Counted from the first letter of the stretch, positions 10,151-24,918 are shown. The stretch: DNA of 64,000 nt from Geomicrobium sp. JCM 19038 (GCF_000698125.1 NZ_BAXA01000002.1:1-64000); one strand, 5' to 3'. Program-made: numbers and translations. The notes: a model not told the origin generated them from the sequence alone.

Positions 10151-11856
10151 TTACTCCTCAATCCACCATTCTTGAACTCGGAATAGACCTGCTCTAGAGT
10201 TGTAGCTATGGTTTTGAATGTTGTCACGATACGCTTGGAATTCTGTTGGGTAATACATAAACGTATACACTTGATCTTCTGCTACTTGCATTGCTGCTTG
10301 TTGCAACGTTTCCATACGCTCATCAACGTCTAAGATTGCACGGTTATCTGTTGCTAACTCATCAAATTCTTCGCTCTCATAAGCGATGTTATTTTGACCT
10401 GATTCGATGTTACTAGAATGGAACAATGACTCCATGTTTGGATCAAGCGATAAACTCCAAGCACCAGCAATGGCATCGAAGTCCCAATTAGGAGGGTTAA
10501 TACGATCCAAATAAGCACCAAATTCCATTGTTTCAGTCTCTACCTCGATACCAATTTCTCCAAGCATTTGTTGTACAGCTACAATCCAGTCTGTACGAAC
10601 AAGCGCCTCAGAGTTTGTTAATAGACTAAATGCAAATACTTCACCATCACCATTAGCGAGTTGTCCACTATCATTTTGCTCCCAGCCTTCTTCTGCAAGG
10701 AGTTCAAGTGCTCCTTCTTGATCAAAAGGAATGGACTCGATTTCATCAGAATAAATTGGACCTTCTGGCTATGCGGGAACTCTGCTACGGTTCCGTGGCC
10801 ATCCATAATTCCTTCAATAATTGCTTCACGATCAATGGCCATCGTTAAAGCACGACGAACATTTGCCGACTCGAACAATTCATTACGTTGGTTATAACCA
10901 ATGTAGTTATAGCCGAATTGTGGCTCTTCTGCCAAATTGTAACCATCGATTGCTTCTACAGTCACAACATCTTGCGGTGCAGCATTCATAATATCAATTT
11001 CTCCAGCTTGTAGCATCGCAAGTTGAGCATCTGTATCCCCAATACGCCACGTAATATTTTGAATGTATGGTCCTTCATTGTGGTAATCATCACGTGCTTC
11101 ATAGTTAATGTATTGACCTACTGTCCAGTCCGTCATTACGTAAGGACCTGCACCGATCACTGCATCAGTAGTACTCGCTTCATGCTCCTCGATCTCTGCA
11201 TAAGTCTCGAGATCTCCTAGAATGTGCTCTGGCACAATTGGAGCTTGCTCTAAGTTAGCAGTTAGTGCTGCATCAGGTTCGCTCATCGTAAATGTTACTT
11301 CATACTCATCAGTTGCTTCTACATCCTCAACACGCTCAAAGAGAGTCGTCGATGTGCCTGCATAATCTTCCATAAGATAAATACCTACAGTAAAGACAAC
11401 ATCATCTGCAGTCACTTGTTCTCCGTCACTAAAAAACACATCATCACGTAGTTGAATAACTTGCTCTAAACCGTCTTCAGAAACTTCCGGTAAATCAACT
11501 GCAACGTCTGGCTCTACATCAAACCCCTCTACTGTTTGACGATAAAGAGCAGCATGTACAAGATCATGAGCATCACGCGAAGCTGTATCTGAAACCGTAG
11601 CAGGTGTTAAACCATTTGGTTCAGCATCTGAACCAACGATGATTTCGCCACCTTCAACTGGTTCCCCAGTTGCAGCGGAGTCTCCATCCTCACCGTCGCT
11701 GTCCTCTACATTGTCGCCATCTGTTTCTTCTGTATCAGGCTCAGTTCCTTCATCAGCGCCAGTTTCTGCGCCTTCATCACTACCTCCACAAGCGGCAAGC
11801 AACATCCCCATTGCGAAAATCATTACCAAAAACAACCATTGTGTTTTCTTCACCAC
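10151..11856 (-). CDS. appA: Oligopeptide-binding lipoprotein AppA-type (frameshifted)
   Basis: Solute-binding protein family 5. The signal peptide ends in a lipobox LLAAC with Cys23 as lipid attachment site. Next comes an acidic low-complexity linker of about 45 residues (Glu, Asp, Gly, Thr), then the SBP_5 domain (VVFTVGIYLMEDYAG; the NVRRALTMAIDREAII core). The frame breaks near 10767; adding one C in a C run rejoins the C-terminal part, giving about 568 residues. The start is GTG 11856 (or the adjacent GTG 11853) after AAGGGGG. The acidic linker suits a lipoprotein working in alkaline or salty surroundings (inference). Confidence 0.9.
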
Positions 11857-11948
11857 TTAAAATCCCCCTTAAATTATCATAATAAGTTCTGAACGACCAT
11901 ACGACCTCACGTTGTTGAAAGATCCCCCTCATATGGAATAAAGCTTCA

Positions 11949-12968
11949 TTAATGCAAATGACAAGCAACAAAATGATCTGGACGTACTTCTTTCATTTCT
12001 GGAATTACTTCTTTACAATGATCCATAACAAATGGACAACGTGTATGGAATACACAACCAGTCGGTGGATTAGCTGGACTAGGAATATCTCCTTTTAACA
12101 AAATACGTTCCTTTTTCACTTCCCTAGGATGTGAGCGTGGAACTGCCGATAATAATGCTTGAGTATATGGATGTAATGGTTCATCATATAAATCTTTTTT
12201 ATTTGCAACCTCAGACATATTTCCGAGATACATCACACCAATTCGATCAGAAAAGTGCTTAACGACACTTAGATCATGTGCGATAAACAGATACGTAAGG
12301 TCGAATTCATCTTGTAAATCATTTAGTAAATTCAGAACTTGTGATTGGATTGACACATCAAGTGCCGATACAGGTTCGTCACCTACAATTAACTTTGGAT
12401 TCAATACTAGTGAACGAGCGATACCAATACGTTGTCGCTGACCTCCTGAAAACTCGTGAGGATAACGATTGATAAACGATGGATTTAATCCCACTCTTTC
12501 TAGTATAGATTGTGCATACTCCCTACATTCTTTGTGTGTCTTATACATTCGATGTACTTTCAATGGCTCAATTAAGGTCGTCCCTACAGTTTTTCTAGGG
12601 TTTAACGATGAATAAGGGTCTTGAAAAACCATTTGCATATTCCGCCGTAAGTTGAACAAGTGTCTCTCTTTCTTTGAAGTAATATTTTCCCCTTCAAAAA
12701 ATATTTCTCCTTCTGTTGGCTCGTACAGACGAGTTATTGTTCTTCCCGCAGTTGATTTACCACAACCAGACTCACCAACAAGACCGAAAGTTTCACCTTT
12801 TCTGATAAAAAAATCAATACCATCAACGGCTTTGATATAACCCTTAGTACGTTGAAGTACTCCTGCCTTTATTGGAAAATACTTTTTTAAATTCCTTACT
12901 TCAAGAATTTTTTCAGAATGCTGAATTTTTTCATTGGGTTTGTTTTGAGTGACGATTGATGTCCCCAT
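11949..12968 (-). CDS. appF: Oligopeptide ABC transporter ATPase AppF-type
   Basis: About 339 residues. Walker [11 protein letters not shown]-loop [13 protein letters not shown], signature [14 protein letters not shown], Walker B LIVGDEP, and a H-loop histidine in FIAHDLSVV. The C-terminal oligopeptide extension has [12 protein letters not shown] with cysteines that bind an Fe-S cluster in some relatives. ATG 12968 is preferred because AAGGAG lies just upstream; an ATG at 12989 has none. It overlaps appD by 38 bases, pointing to translational coupling. Confidence 0.93.
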   Translation of the reverse strand: MGTSIVTQNKPNEKIQHSEKILEVRNLKKYFPIKAGVLQRTKGYIKAVDGIDFFIRKGETFGLVGESGCGKSTAGRTITRLYEPTEGEIFFEGENITSKKERHLFNLRRNMQMVFQDPYSSLNPRKTVGTTLIEPLKVHRMYKTHKECREYAQSILERVGLNPSFINRYPHEFSGGQRQRIGIARSLVLNPKLIVGDEPVSALDVSIQSQVLNLLNDLQDEFDLTYLFIAHDLSVVKHFSDRIGVMYLGNMSEVANKKDLYDEPLHPYTQALLSAVPRSHPREVKKERILLKGDIPSPANPPTGCVFHTRCPFVMDHCKEVIPEMKEVRPDHFVACHLH

Positions 12969-13953
12969 CCTTACCGACTCCTTCCTCATGTAGAAAACAG
13001 CGTACTTTATGTCTCGTTTCTTTCTCTAGTAATGTTGGCTGTTCTTCCGTACACACTTGCATCGCGTATGGACAACGAGTCACAAAGCGGCATCCTTTGG
13101 GGAAGTTATCAGGCGTCGGTACCGAACCAGGAATCGATTGTAGACGAGTCTGCTCCTCGTTTAGTTTCGGCATAGAATTTAAAAGTCCTTCTGTATACGG
13201 GTGAAGAGGTTTGTCAAAAATTTCGTCAATCTTCGCCTCTTCAACCACTTGTCCCCCGTACATAACAACAACACGTTGTGCAAGTTCAGCGACGACACCG
13301 AGGTCGTGAGTTATGAGAATGATCGATGAATCGTAGTCTTTGGATAGCCCTCTCATTAAATCAAGAATTTGTGCTTGTACGGTTACATCCAATGCTGTCG
13401 TTGGCTCATCGGCAATGAGTAACTTAGGATTATTGCTCAGTGCCATCGCAATCATAACCCGTTGCCTCATTCCTCCTGATAAACGGTGCGGATATTCACG
13501 CATCATTTCCCGCGCTCTTGCAAAGCCCACAATCTCTAACATTTCAATTCCTTTTTCGTGCGCTTCACGTTTGGATAAAGGTTGATGATACATGAGTTGT
13601 TCTCGTAATTGTTCGCCAATTGTATAGACCGGATTTAACGACGACATCGGTTCTTGGAAGATCATCGAAATGTCGTTTCCCCGTACTTTATGCATGTCTT
13701 TTTTTGATTTCTTAAGTAAGTCTTCGCCATTAAAGATAATTTCTCCGTTCGTAACCTTCCCATTTGGTGCAGGAACGAGTTGCATAATTGAGAGCGACGT
13801 CATGCTCTTACCCGAGCCTGATTCCCCTACAATTGCTACTGTTTCTCCTTTTTCAACTGAAAAACTAACGCGGTCAACGACACTTAGTTCTTGTTTACGG
13901 CTGAAAAACGATGTCGTTACGTCTTTAAGTTCGATAACTGTTTCTTGCCCCAA
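12931..13953 (-). CDS. appD: Oligopeptide ABC transporter ATPase AppD-type
   Basis: About 340 residues. Walker [11 protein letters not shown]-loop [13 protein letters not shown], signature [15 protein letters not shown], Walker B LLIADEP, H-loop LITHDLGVV, and a C-terminal [14 protein letters not shown] cysteine motif. The start is uncertain: ATG 13968 has no ribosome site, whereas TTG 13953 lies five bases after GGGGGTG and gives the usual N-terminus (ETVIELKDV). First gene of the app-type operon, behind a good promoter at 14069-14097. Confidence 0.92.
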   Translation of the reverse strand: MGQETVIELKDVTTSFFSRKQELSVVDRVSFSVEKGETVAIVGESGSGKSMTSLSIMQLVPAPNGKVTNGEIIFNGEDLLKKSKKDMHKVRGNDISMIFQEPMSSLNPVYTIGEQLREQLMYHQPLSKREAHEKGIEMLEIVGFARAREMMREYPHRLSGGMRQRVMIAMALSNNPKLLIADEPTTALDVTVQAQILDLMRGLSKDYDSSIILITHDLGVVAELAQRVVVMYGGQVVEEAKIDEIFDKPLHPYTEGLLNSMPKLNEEQTRLQSIPGSVPTPDNFPKGCRFVTRCPYAMQVCTEEQPTLLEKETRHKVRCFLHEEGVGKDGDINRHSKQTQ

Positions 13954-14068
13954 AGCATGCACCCCCATTCAGTTAGATCTGTATGTATTTTTACACTTTA
14001 TTGAATTGATAGATAATTATAAATGTGTAACAAGTGCCCTTGTATGAATGACAATGAAACTACTGAAC

Positions 14069-14097
14069 ATTATAAGGGCAGGATTTCAATGATGCAA
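14069..14097 (-). promoter_or_regulatory. Promoter of the app operon
   Basis: TTGCAT (14092-14097), 17 bases, TATAAT (14069-14074) on the minus strand: a near-consensus sigma-A promoter about 115 bases upstream of appD. The long A/T-rich leader leaves room for regulator binding. Confidence 0.72.
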
Positions 14098-14157
14098 CGT
14101 TTTATTTAGTCTATTCTTAATATTTTTGAGATAATATTGTCACAATTCGTAACAATC

Positions 14158-14607
14158 TTAGCGATCAATATACGAAAACGTATCTTTATACTGCTTTAAT
14201 TCAACGTTTACATCAACACTAATAATCCCTTCAATTTCTGATAGATCTTGGTTCACAAATGAGACGAGCTCATCGTTATTTTTGAAGTAAGCTTGGATGA
14301 TTAGATCGTGTTTACCAGAAAACGCACCGATAAATCGAACAGAACCATGACCTTGCAATTGACAAGCAATTGAATCTTGCTTTCCTAATCGCGTCTCAAG
14401 TCCAATGATTGCTTGTACGTTTAAACCTACTTTGTTCGGATTCGTATGAATGATAAATTCAAACACATCCTCCTTTAGCATCTTATTGACACGAGAACGA
14501 ACCGTCCCTTCGCTAACATCAAGAAGACGGGCAATTTCGCTATACGACTGCTTTCCATTTTGTTGTAAAAGAGCCAAAATCCTAAAATCCATTGTATCAA
14601 GTTCCAT
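14158..14607 (-). CDS. Lrp/AsnC family transcriptional regulator
   Basis: 149 residues. The N-terminal winged helix-turn-helix (MDFRILALLQQNGKQSYSEI, then LLDVSEGTVRSRVNKML) is followed by an AsnC-type effector and dimer domain (residues 65-145; FSGKHDLIIQAYFKN and the ISVDVNVELKQYKD strand). It lies 190 bases upstream of the app-type operon on the same strand. That suggests, without proving, that it responds to amino acids and controls peptide uptake. The upstream ribosome site is weak (GATGGGC). Confidence 0.88.
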   Translation of the reverse strand: MELDTMDFRILALLQQNGKQSYSEIARLLDVSEGTVRSRVNKMLKEDVFEFIIHTNPNKVGLNVQAIIGLETRLGKQDSIACQLQGHGSVRFIGAFSGKHDLIIQAYFKNNDELVSFVNQDLSEIEGIISVDVNVELKQYKDTFSYIDR

Positions 14608-14811
14608 CTGCCCATCACATCGATTTCGTATATTATTTTAAATATTCACTACGCAATCGTTAGAAAAGAGTACTTCTTCTATTGAATTCGTAGAATAATT
14701 TAGACTTATTATACGGTGTGCTAGCCATCTATGCAATGGTTTTTTCATACAAGTATTTTCTTTAGAACGTGGCAATACTGATTATTAAACTACGACTTTT
14801 TTCATATTAAA

Positions 14812-14838
14812 TAAGAGCACACTTTTGTGCGCTCTTAC
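14812..14838 (-). terminator. Terminator of serS
   Basis: TAAGAGCGCAC pairs with GTGTGCTCTTA across a four-A loop and is followed by TTTAAT on the minus strand, immediately after the serS stop. Confidence 0.75.
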
Positions 14839-14840
14839 CG

Positions 14841-16112
14841 TTAAATCGTTTCTTTTCCACCCATATATGGAATTAATACGTTCGGAACACGAATCGTCCC
14901 GTCCTCTTGCTGATAGTTCTCAATAATTGCCGCAATCGTACGACCAACTGCAAGACCAGAACCATTTAACGTATGCACGTACTCTGCTTGAGCCTTTGGT
15001 TCTCGCTTAAATTTGATGTTTGCTCTTCTCGCTTGATAGTCTTCACAGTTACTACAAGAAGAGATTTCTTTATAGCTACCATAGCTCGGTAACCACACTT
15101 CAAGATCGTACGTTTTTGCAGCTGTAAAACCAATATCACCAGAACATAGATCTAACACACGGTAGGGAAGTTCGAGTTCTTGTAATACACGCTCTGCATG
15201 CCCCGTTAACTTCGTTAACGCTTCGTAAGAATCCTCAGGCTTCGTATACATAATGAGCTCGACTTTACTGAACTGATGCTGACGAATAATCCCACGTGTA
15301 TCTCTTCCTGCAGAGCCTGCTTCAGCTCGGAAACATTGACTATAGGCAACATATTTAAGATCAAGGTCATCACCATGTAGAATTTCATTACGGTGAAGGT
15401 TTACGACCGGTACTTCTGCAGTTGGAATTAAATAATACGGTCCATCTTCGAGTGCAAACGCATCCTCTTCAAATTTCGGCAACTGTCCAGAACCAATCAT
15501 GCTATCACGATGAACAATTTGCGGTGGTAGCGTTTCAATATACCCATGCTCATCTGCATGCAAGTCCATCATCCATTGCATAAGTGCACGCTCTAATCTT
15601 GCTCCACCACGTTTATAATACGCGAATCGGCTTCCCGTCGTACGCGCCGCTCGTTCAAAGTCAATAATATCAAGCTCTGTTGCTAAGTCCCAATGCGCCT
15701 TCGGTTCAAATTCGAACGTTTTAGGCTCTCCCCACGTTTTTACTTCTACGTTTTGTTCTTCACTTTCACCGATCGGTACAGTTTTATGAACGAGGTTCGG
15801 AATTGTTAGCAGTAAATGGTTAAGTTCTTCCTCGACGCCTCGCAGTTCTTCGTCAAATTGTTTCATTGCTTGACTAATTTCTTTTGTTGTTGCTATCAAA
15901 TCATCCGCGCTTTCTTTCGCACGTTTTCTCTCTGCAACTTGCTTACTAATTTCGTTACGTCTTTGCTTTTGTTCCTCCGTTTTGACGATTAACTCTCGGC
16001 GTTTCTCATCAAGCGCAATGGTACGCTCAACTTCTTCTGGATTTCCACCTTGAGACTTGATGTTGGTTTTCACTTCTTCTACATGTTGACGAATGTATTT
16101 CATGTCTAACAT
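14841..16112 (-). CDS. serS: Serine-tRNA ligase
   Basis: 424 residues, normal length. The N-terminal long coiled-coil arm (residues about 30-100, charged heptads) binds the variable arm of tRNA-Ser. The class II motifs are present: motif 2 around [23 protein letters not shown] and motif 3 [20 protein letters not shown] 16112 sits eight bases after AAAGGAGG; ATG 16118 is too close to it, and longer readings run into the T-box leader. Expression should rise when tRNA-Ser is uncharged (T-box upstream). Confidence 0.97.
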   Translation of the reverse strand: MLDMKYIRQHVEEVKTNIKSQGGNPEEVERTIALDEKRRELIVKTEEQKQRRNEISKQVAERKRAKESADDLIATTKEISQAMKQFDEELRGVEEELNHLLLTIPNLVHKTVPIGESEEQNVEVKTWGEPKTFEFEPKAHWDLATELDIIDFERAARTTGSRFAYYKRGGARLERALMQWMMDLHADEHGYIETLPPQIVHRDSMIGSGQLPKFEEDAFALEDGPYYLIPTAEVPVVNLHRNEILHGDDLDLKYVAYSQCFRAEAGSAGRDTRGIIRQHQFSKVELIMYTKPEDSYEALTKLTGHAERVLQELELPYRVLDLCSGDIGFTAAKTYDLEVWLPSYGSYKEISSCSNCEDYQARRANIKFKREPKAQAEYVHTLNGSGLAVGRTIAAIIENYQQEDGTIRVPNVLIPYMGGKETI

Positions 16113-16130
16113 AGTCATGCCTCCTTTAAA

Positions 16131-16390
16131 ATATAAAAAACCGCCCCTGTAAAAACAGGGACGGTTAAACCGCGATGCCACCCTCGTTGTTGGTCCATAA
16201 AAGACCAACCAGCTCAAGCCCAATAACGTAGGGGATACGAAAGAACTTAGTTAAGAAGCAAACACTCCTCGTTCCGCTCTTCACTCAAGGCTGGATTCTT
16301 AATCGAATGTTTACCGGTTCGCAGCGACCACCGGCTCTCTGAGAAACTTCCGTTTAATACTATTGCCCGTCAACGTTTTTATTCATAGTG
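16131..16390 (-). ncRNA. T-box riboswitch of serS
   Basis: The T-box sequence GAGGGTGGCATCGCGG (about 16169-16187) is followed by the terminator stem CCGTCCCTG/CAGGGGCGG with a T run (16131-16166). Upstream are the stem I landmarks AGAGAG and GGTGGTCGCTGCGAACCGG. The specifier is TCC (16294-16296) inside GAATCCAG, a serine codon, which fits serS. Uncharged tRNA-Ser pairing with the TGGC bulge should favour read-through. Confidence 0.95.
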
Positions 16391-16435
16391 TAGACCATTT
16401 GTTCATGATTTACTCATTATAGCATGATTTTAAAT

Positions 16436-17782
16436 TTACGAGAACCATCCACCAATCATGTCAGTTGTACGTCCCCAAAGCCCCGAGAAGAAATCACCGA
16501 TGCCTCGCATGGAGAGTACGAACCAATTGGAACGTTCAACGTCTTGTTGTGTTACAACTGGTACTCGGTTTTGATTTTCTAATTTTTCATTAAGGTACTC
16601 AACGTCTTCTTCACCAGCATAAGAGATTGTTGCATACCCTACAGTTGTTCCTGCTTCAACAGGTGCATCTAACGTGCCGTCTTCATTAAGCACATCTGCT
16701 GCAATCGTAAATTCAACATTAAAATTCTCTTCATCTCCAGATGAGACGGGCACTACAATGTTAGAAGCCGTTGCGATCGCTACTTCTTGATCTCGTCCAC
16801 TTGGAACTTCAATCGTTAACATTTCAGGATCCTGTTGACCCTCTTCTACAATTTCAGCCGTTTCATACGTATCAAACCCATAATCATAGAGCACTTTTGT
16901 TTGTTGGAAACGTGCTGAGTTATCTTCTGTTCGCATTACAACAGACAATAAACGAGTTCCGTCTTGCTCAACCGTTCCTGTAAATGCACTTCCTGCGCGC
17001 GAAGTTGAGCCTGTTTTTAACCCATCTACGCCTTCATACTCAAATAAATGCCCAGGTAACATCCAATTCCAGTTCGTCATTTCAACGTAATCATTCGTTC
17101 CTTCTCGGAACGGCAAGGAAGGAATGTTCGCTGTTTCTAGAATTTCGGGATACTCGGTAATCACGTGGTAAGCAAGTGTTGCCGTGTCTCTTGCTGACAT
17201 TTCATTCTCAGCATTCTCATCAGTACCCTCAGGGTGAAATCCTTGCATACTCGAATTGTTTAACCCTGTTGAGTTGACAAAGTGTGTATTTGTAAGGCCT
17301 AACTCTTCAGCCGTTTCATTCATCAGATCAACAAAGGCTGCTTCACTACCTGCAACCGCTTCTGCTAATGCAATTGTTGAGCCGTTAGCTGAATAAATCG
17401 CCATCGCTTCATACATTTCTTCTACAGTATACGTCGTATCCGTACGTAAAAACACGTTTGATAAGGTTCTGTCTTGTGATAATAAGGCTACTTCATCGGT
17501 TACTGTTAACTCTTGATCCCACGATAATTCCCCTGCTTCAATCGCACGATTAACAAGGTATTCTGTCATCATCTTAGACATACTTGCCACTGGTAATTGC
17601 TCATCAATATTGTCTTCGTATAATAGTACGCCGCTTTCCATATCAACGAGAATTGATGCTTCTGCATCAATTGACGGTTCTTGTGCTGATGCTGGTGTAA
17701 TAGCAACCGTAGCGAGTAAAGCTGCGGCGGTTAATGCAGTCATTGATTTATATGTATATCGTTTCATATAGGTACTTATCAC
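16436..17782 (-). CDS. dacA: D-alanyl-D-alanine carboxypeptidase (PBP5)
   Basis: A cell-wall enzyme that removes the terminal D-Ala from peptidoglycan stem peptides. Signal peptide with cleavage after PASA, catalytic S67-x-x-K in SMSKM, a SxN motif (YSANGS), and KTG in DGLKTGST. The PBP5 C-terminal domain and a C-terminal amphipathic/hydrophobic anchor ending in GGWFS follow. GTG 17782 is preferred because AAGGGGTG lies nine bases upstream; ATG 17767 lacks a site. It sits between serS and guaB, as in B. subtilis. Confidence 0.95.
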   Translation of the reverse strand: MISTYMKRYTYKSMTALTAAALLATVAITPASAQEPSIDAEASILVDMESGVLLYEDNIDEQLPVASMSKMMTEYLVNRAIEAGELSWDQELTVTDEVALLSQDRTLSNVFLRTDTTYTVEEMYEAMAIYSANGSTIALAEAVAGSEAAFVDLMNETAEELGLTNTHFVNSTGLNNSSMQGFHPEGTDENAENEMSARDTATLAYHVITEYPEILETANIPSLPFREGTNDYVEMTNWNWMLPGHLFEYEGVDGLKTGSTSRAGSAFTGTVEQDGTRLLSVVMRTEDNSARFQQTKVLYDYGFDTYETAEIVEEGQQDPEMLTIEVPSGRDQEVAIATASNIVVPVSSGDEENFNVEFTIAADVLNEDGTLDAPVEAGTTVGYATISYAGEEDVEYLNEKLENQNRVPVVTQQDVERSNWFVLSMRGIGDFFSGLWGRTTDMIGGWFS

Positions 17783-17892
17783 GTTAACTAACACCCCTTG
17801 GTGATCTTGTCTAATCCAGACGTAATTTTACCACAGATGAACCGTAAAAAATAGATGCCTGTAGACAGTTCTTAATTTGTCCCTTTTTAATC

Positions 17893-17922
17893 AAAAAAAG
17901 ACCCGGGAAATTTCCGGGAAAT
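17893..17922 (-). terminator. Terminator of guaB (contains a Noc-site-like palindrome)
   Basis: CCCGG pairs with CCGGG around AAATTT and a run of seven T follows on the minus strand. The sequence includes ATTTCCGGGAAAT (17910-17922), one C short of the Noc binding consensus. Confidence 0.7.
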
Positions 17923-17927
17923 GAAAA

Positions 17928-19387
<1,460 letters not shown>

Positions 19388-19550
19388 TGAAGCTTCACCC
19401 TTTCTGGTCATTTCACGTGTATTCTTCGCTAAAACGGGGATAGTAATGCTAAAGATTGTAGAATGTATTTTTCCTATTTTATCACGTTTTTACGCAATGT
19501 TTAGGTGCGAACAAGAAGTTCTAACTTTCTAATAAATTGAAAGGAAAAAC

Positions 19551-20276
19551 TTGTATGAACCGCTAAATGATGTCAGACCTTTTCTAGCAGTCGATCCTCT
19601 TCAGAAAAGTCTTCTTCGTTATTACATAAGAACTGGACATGAAGAGAAAAAGGCTAATTCCTTCGCTTATCAAAATACTCTACCGTTTCTTCATCGGTTC
19701 TTACAAGGAGAACGACTCTTAAATACGCAAGAATCTGCTGATCTTCACATTCAACCTTTGCTTCTTTATTATGGATTTACAGAGTTTCTAAAAGCGATTA
19801 TATTGTTTTACCAACCTTCCTATCCAGAAACAACATCCGTGCTTGCGCATGGACTTAGTACGAGAAAACGAAAAAAGAAAGATTACCGTTTTATTGACGA
19901 TGAAGTAAAAACACAACGCAACGGGCTTTTTCCGTTACTTTCTTCAAAAATGTTTCAGCTCACCATCGAAGAAGGAACACGTTTTAAAATGTCCGAGTTA
20001 TTCATTCAACTACACGATATGGAATCAATCATTCGTCACGATGCACGAATGATCCCGCCGAAAAACATGACTATTGTTCCTGAATTACTTACACACCACA
20101 TGCTGTTATATAACTTGAGCATGATTAGCCGTTATGAGAGTGAGTGGTGGGGTGAACTAATTACAAGTCGCTTGTCTCAAGACGTGCCTTTGATTGAATT
20201 GTATTTACAACAAGCAGGAAATCGTATTCGTACGTTAATTCGTGAAGAAACATTAAAGGGCCTCATAACAATGTAA
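19551..20276 (+). CDS. yaaC: YaaC-like protein
   Basis: 241 residues read from TTG 19551, which follows AAAGGA; no ATG start is available in this frame. It resembles B. subtilis YaaC, which lies in the same place beside guaB (family DUF, function unknown) but is longer as I recall it. It is rich in Leu and aromatic residues with no visible catalytic motif. It is one of few plus-strand genes in this arm, convergent with gyrA. Confidence 0.78.
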   Translation: MYEPLNDVRPFLAVDPLQKSLLRYYIRTGHEEKKANSFAYQNTLPFLHRFLQGERLLNTQESADLHIQPLLLYYGFTEFLKAIILFYQPSYPETTSVLAHGLSTRKRKKKDYRFIDDEVKTQRNGLFPLLSSKMFQLTIEEGTRFKMSELFIQLHDMESIIRHDARMIPPKNMTIVPELLTHHMLLYNLSMISRYESEWWGELITSRLSQDVPLIELYLQQAGNRIRTLIREETLKGLITM

Positions 20277-20277
20277 A

Positions 20278-20305
20278 AGACCCTCAACTGTATGGTTGAG
20301 GGTCT
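20278..20305. terminator. Bidirectional terminator between yaaC and gyrA
   Basis: Perfect 11-bp arms AGACCCTCAAC / GTTGAGGGTCT lie between the convergent stops, with an A run on the left (T run for gyrA transcripts). Confidence 0.8.
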
Positions 20306-20315
20306 AACTGGTTAT

Positions 20316-22880
20316 TTAAGATTCGTTTTGATCGTTGGAGTCATTTGAATCAACATCACTTGATGTAGATTCGCCTTCTTCTGGTGATTCATTTGTTACT
20401 TCTTCTAATGTTTCATTCGAAGTCTCTTCGATCATTTCTTCTATTTCTTCGGCTTCTTCGTCTGGCTCAAAAGGTGCAACAGAGGACACTTCTTCATCAT
20501 CCGCTACACGTATTAACGTAACACCTTGAGCATAACGACCGAGTGTTGAGATTTCGTCAGCTTTAATTCGAATCAAAACACCCTTAGCTGTGATTAACAT
20601 TAAATCATAATCATCGGAGATGACACGGAGTGCAACAAGGTGCCCCGTTCGTTCCGTTAGCGTTGAAGCACGTAGCCCTTTTCCGCCTCGATTTTGAATA
20701 CGGAATTCATCTTCATTCGTTCGTTTTCCGTATCCATTGTTCGACACAATCAGTACCTTTTGACCGGTTCCGACAATATCCATACCAACTACTTGATCGT
20801 TTTCATCAAGGTTAATGGCTTTTACACCACCAGCTGTACGTCCCATAGAACGGACATCTTCTTCCTCAAATCGAATCGCCATTGCATTTTTAGTACCGAT
20901 AATAACATGATCGTCACCATTCGTTAATCGAACCCCATGAAGCTCATCATCATCACGAAGATTAATGGCAAAGAGTCCGCCTTTGCGAATGTTTGCGTAT
21001 GCTGATAACGGTGTACGTTTTGCAATGCCTTTCTTCGTTAAGAAGAACAGGTAATTGTCGTCGCTAAATTCGTCGATCGGAATGACCGTACTAATTTCTT
21101 CGCCTTTTTCAATTTGAAGCAAATTTATGATTGGAATACCCTTAGCTGTACGACTAAGTTCTGGAATTTCGTATCCTTTTAAGCGATACACCTTCCCTTT
21201 ATTCGTAAAGAAAAGGATTGTTTGGTGTGAATTCGTCGTAAAGAGATGCTCAACAAAGTCACCATCATTCGTTCCCATCCCCTGAATTCCACGACCACCA
21301 CGACGTTGACTCTTGTATGTTGTAATCGGCAAGCGCTTAATGTATCCTTCATGCGTAACCGTAATAACAATGTTCTCTTGAGGAATTAAGTCTTCATCTT
21401 CAAGAACGTTCTCACTCGCATGAATCGCAGTACGTCGTTCATCATTATAACGTTCTCTTACCTCAGCAAGCTCTTCACGAATAAGCGTAAGTACTTTCTC
21501 ATCATCCGCAAGAATCGCTTTTAACTCAGCAATTTTCGCGATTAACTCGTTATACTCTTGCTCAATCTTGTCTCGTTCAAGACCTGTTAATCGTTGAAGA
21601 CGCATATCTAAAATCGCTTGAGCTTGTTCATAAGAAAGTTCATAGCTTTCCATTAAGCCATTACGTGCAATTTCAGTCGTCTCAGAACCACGAATGAGCG
21701 CGATAATGTCGTCAATATGATCAAGAGCAATTCGAAGTCCCTCGAGAATATGAGCTCTAGCTTCCGCTTTATTCAAATCAAACTGTGTACGACGACGAAT
21801 GACTTCAATTTGGTGATCCAAGTAATGCTTTAGTGTCTCTTTTAAGTTCAACACTTTTGGCTGACCGCCAACGAGAGCTAGCATATTAATTCCAAACGTC
21901 GTTTGTAGTGACGTGAGCTTATAGAGATTGTTCAATAACACATTGGAATTGGTATCCTTACGAACTTCAATGACAATGCGCATACCTTGTCTAGCCGACT
22001 CATCACGAAGATCTGTAATTCCTTCGATCTTTTTCTCTCGTACAAGCTCTGCAATTTTTTCAACAAGGCGTGCTTTGTTCACTTGATAAGGAAGTTCCGT
22101 AACGATAATTTCTTCCTTACCACTCGGTTTAGTATCAATGTGAACGTTAGCACGAAGCGTAATCGATCCTCGACCTGTTTGATAAGCTTTACGGATTCCA
22201 CTTCTACCCATAATTAAGCCAGCTGTAGGGAAATCAGGTCCTGGAATGTACTCCATTAATTCTTCAATCGTAATCTCCTCATCTTTGCTATAAGCAAGCA
22301 ATCCGTCGATCACTTCTCCGAGTTGATGAGGAGGAATGTTCGTTGCCATACCTACGGCAATACCTGAAGCTCCGTTTACGAGTAAGTTCGGGAATCTTGC
22401 TGGTAACACGACTGGTTCACGTTCTGCACCATCATAGTTGTCTTGATAGTCGATCGTATCTTTACGAATATCACGAACGAGTTCAGTTGAAATCTTGGAC
22501 ATTTTGGCTTCTGTATACCGCATCGCTGCTGCAGAATCACCATCGACCGATCCAAAGTTTCCGTGTCCGTCAACGAGCATATAACGATAGCTGAAGTCTT
22601 GAGCCATACGAACCATCGCTTCGTATACAGCAGAGTCTCCGTGTGGATGGTATTTACCGATGACATCGCCGACAATACGTGCTGATTTCTTGTATGCCTT
22701 ATCTGGTGTCATTCCTAATTCATTCATGGCGTAGAGAATACGTCGATGAACAGGTTTCATACCATCTCGAACGTCAGGAAGTGCACGGCTAACGATTACA
22801 CTCATTGCGTAGTCAAGAAATGACGTTTGCATCTCTTGACTAATATTAATTTCATGAATTCTTGATTCCTGGTCTGCCAT
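20316..22880 (-). CDS. gyrA: DNA gyrase subunit A
   Basis: 854 residues. The catalytic tyrosine is in AAMRYTEAK within the winged-helix domain; the quinolone-resistance region [15 protein letters not shown] is intact. The tower and coiled-coil gate follow, then six GyrA-box blades, the first with the [11 protein letters not shown] box. The C-terminal tail of about 50 residues is strikingly acidic ([15 protein letters not shown] and more). ATG 22880 follows GGAGGTAAGAGG. With GyrB it introduces negative supercoils. Confidence 0.98.
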   Translation of the reverse strand: MADQESRIHEINISQEMQTSFLDYAMSVIVSRALPDVRDGMKPVHRRILYAMNELGMTPDKAYKKSARIVGDVIGKYHPHGDSAVYEAMVRMAQDFSYRYMLVDGHGNFGSVDGDSAAAMRYTEAKMSKISTELVRDIRKDTIDYQDNYDGAEREPVVLPARFPNLLVNGASGIAVGMATNIPPHQLGEVIDGLLAYSKDEEITIEELMEYIPGPDFPTAGLIMGRSGIRKAYQTGRGSITLRANVHIDTKPSGKEEIIVTELPYQVNKARLVEKIAELVREKKIEGITDLRDESARQGMRIVIEVRKDTNSNVLLNNLYKLTSLQTTFGINMLALVGGQPKVLNLKETLKHYLDHQIEVIRRRTQFDLNKAEARAHILEGLRIALDHIDDIIALIRGSETTEIARNGLMESYELSYEQAQAILDMRLQRLTGLERDKIEQEYNELIAKIAELKAILADDEKVLTLIREELAEVRERYNDERRTAIHASENVLEDEDLIPQENIVITVTHEGYIKRLPITTYKSQRRGGRGIQGMGTNDGDFVEHLFTTNSHQTILFFTNKGKVYRLKGYEIPELSRTAKGIPIINLLQIEKGEEISTVIPIDEFSDDNYLFFLTKKGIAKRTPLSAYANIRKGGLFAINLRDDDELHGVRLTNGDDHVIIGTKNAMAIRFEEEDVRSMGRTAGGVKAINLDENDQVVGMDIVGTGQKVLIVSNNGYGKRTNEDEFRIQNRGGKGLRASTLTERTGHLVALRVISDDYDLMLITAKGVLIRIKADEISTLGRYAQGVTLIRVADDEEVSSVAPFEPDEEAEEIEEMIEETSNETLEEVTNESPEEGESTSSDVDSNDSNDQNES

Positions 22881-22917
22881 CCTCTTACCTCCAATTCCTT
22901 AAACGAACCAAACTGAA

Positions 22918-24861
<1,944 letters not shown>

Positions 24862-24918
24862 CTACCTAAACCGATCAACGTTCAATCAGTTTCTTAAATT
24901 TAAGCCTCGTTCAATAAC

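Noticed and set aside
16113-16223. N-terminal extension of SerS
   Set aside because: The extra codons translate the T-box antiterminator region, and the AAAGGAGG before ATG 16112 fixes the start.
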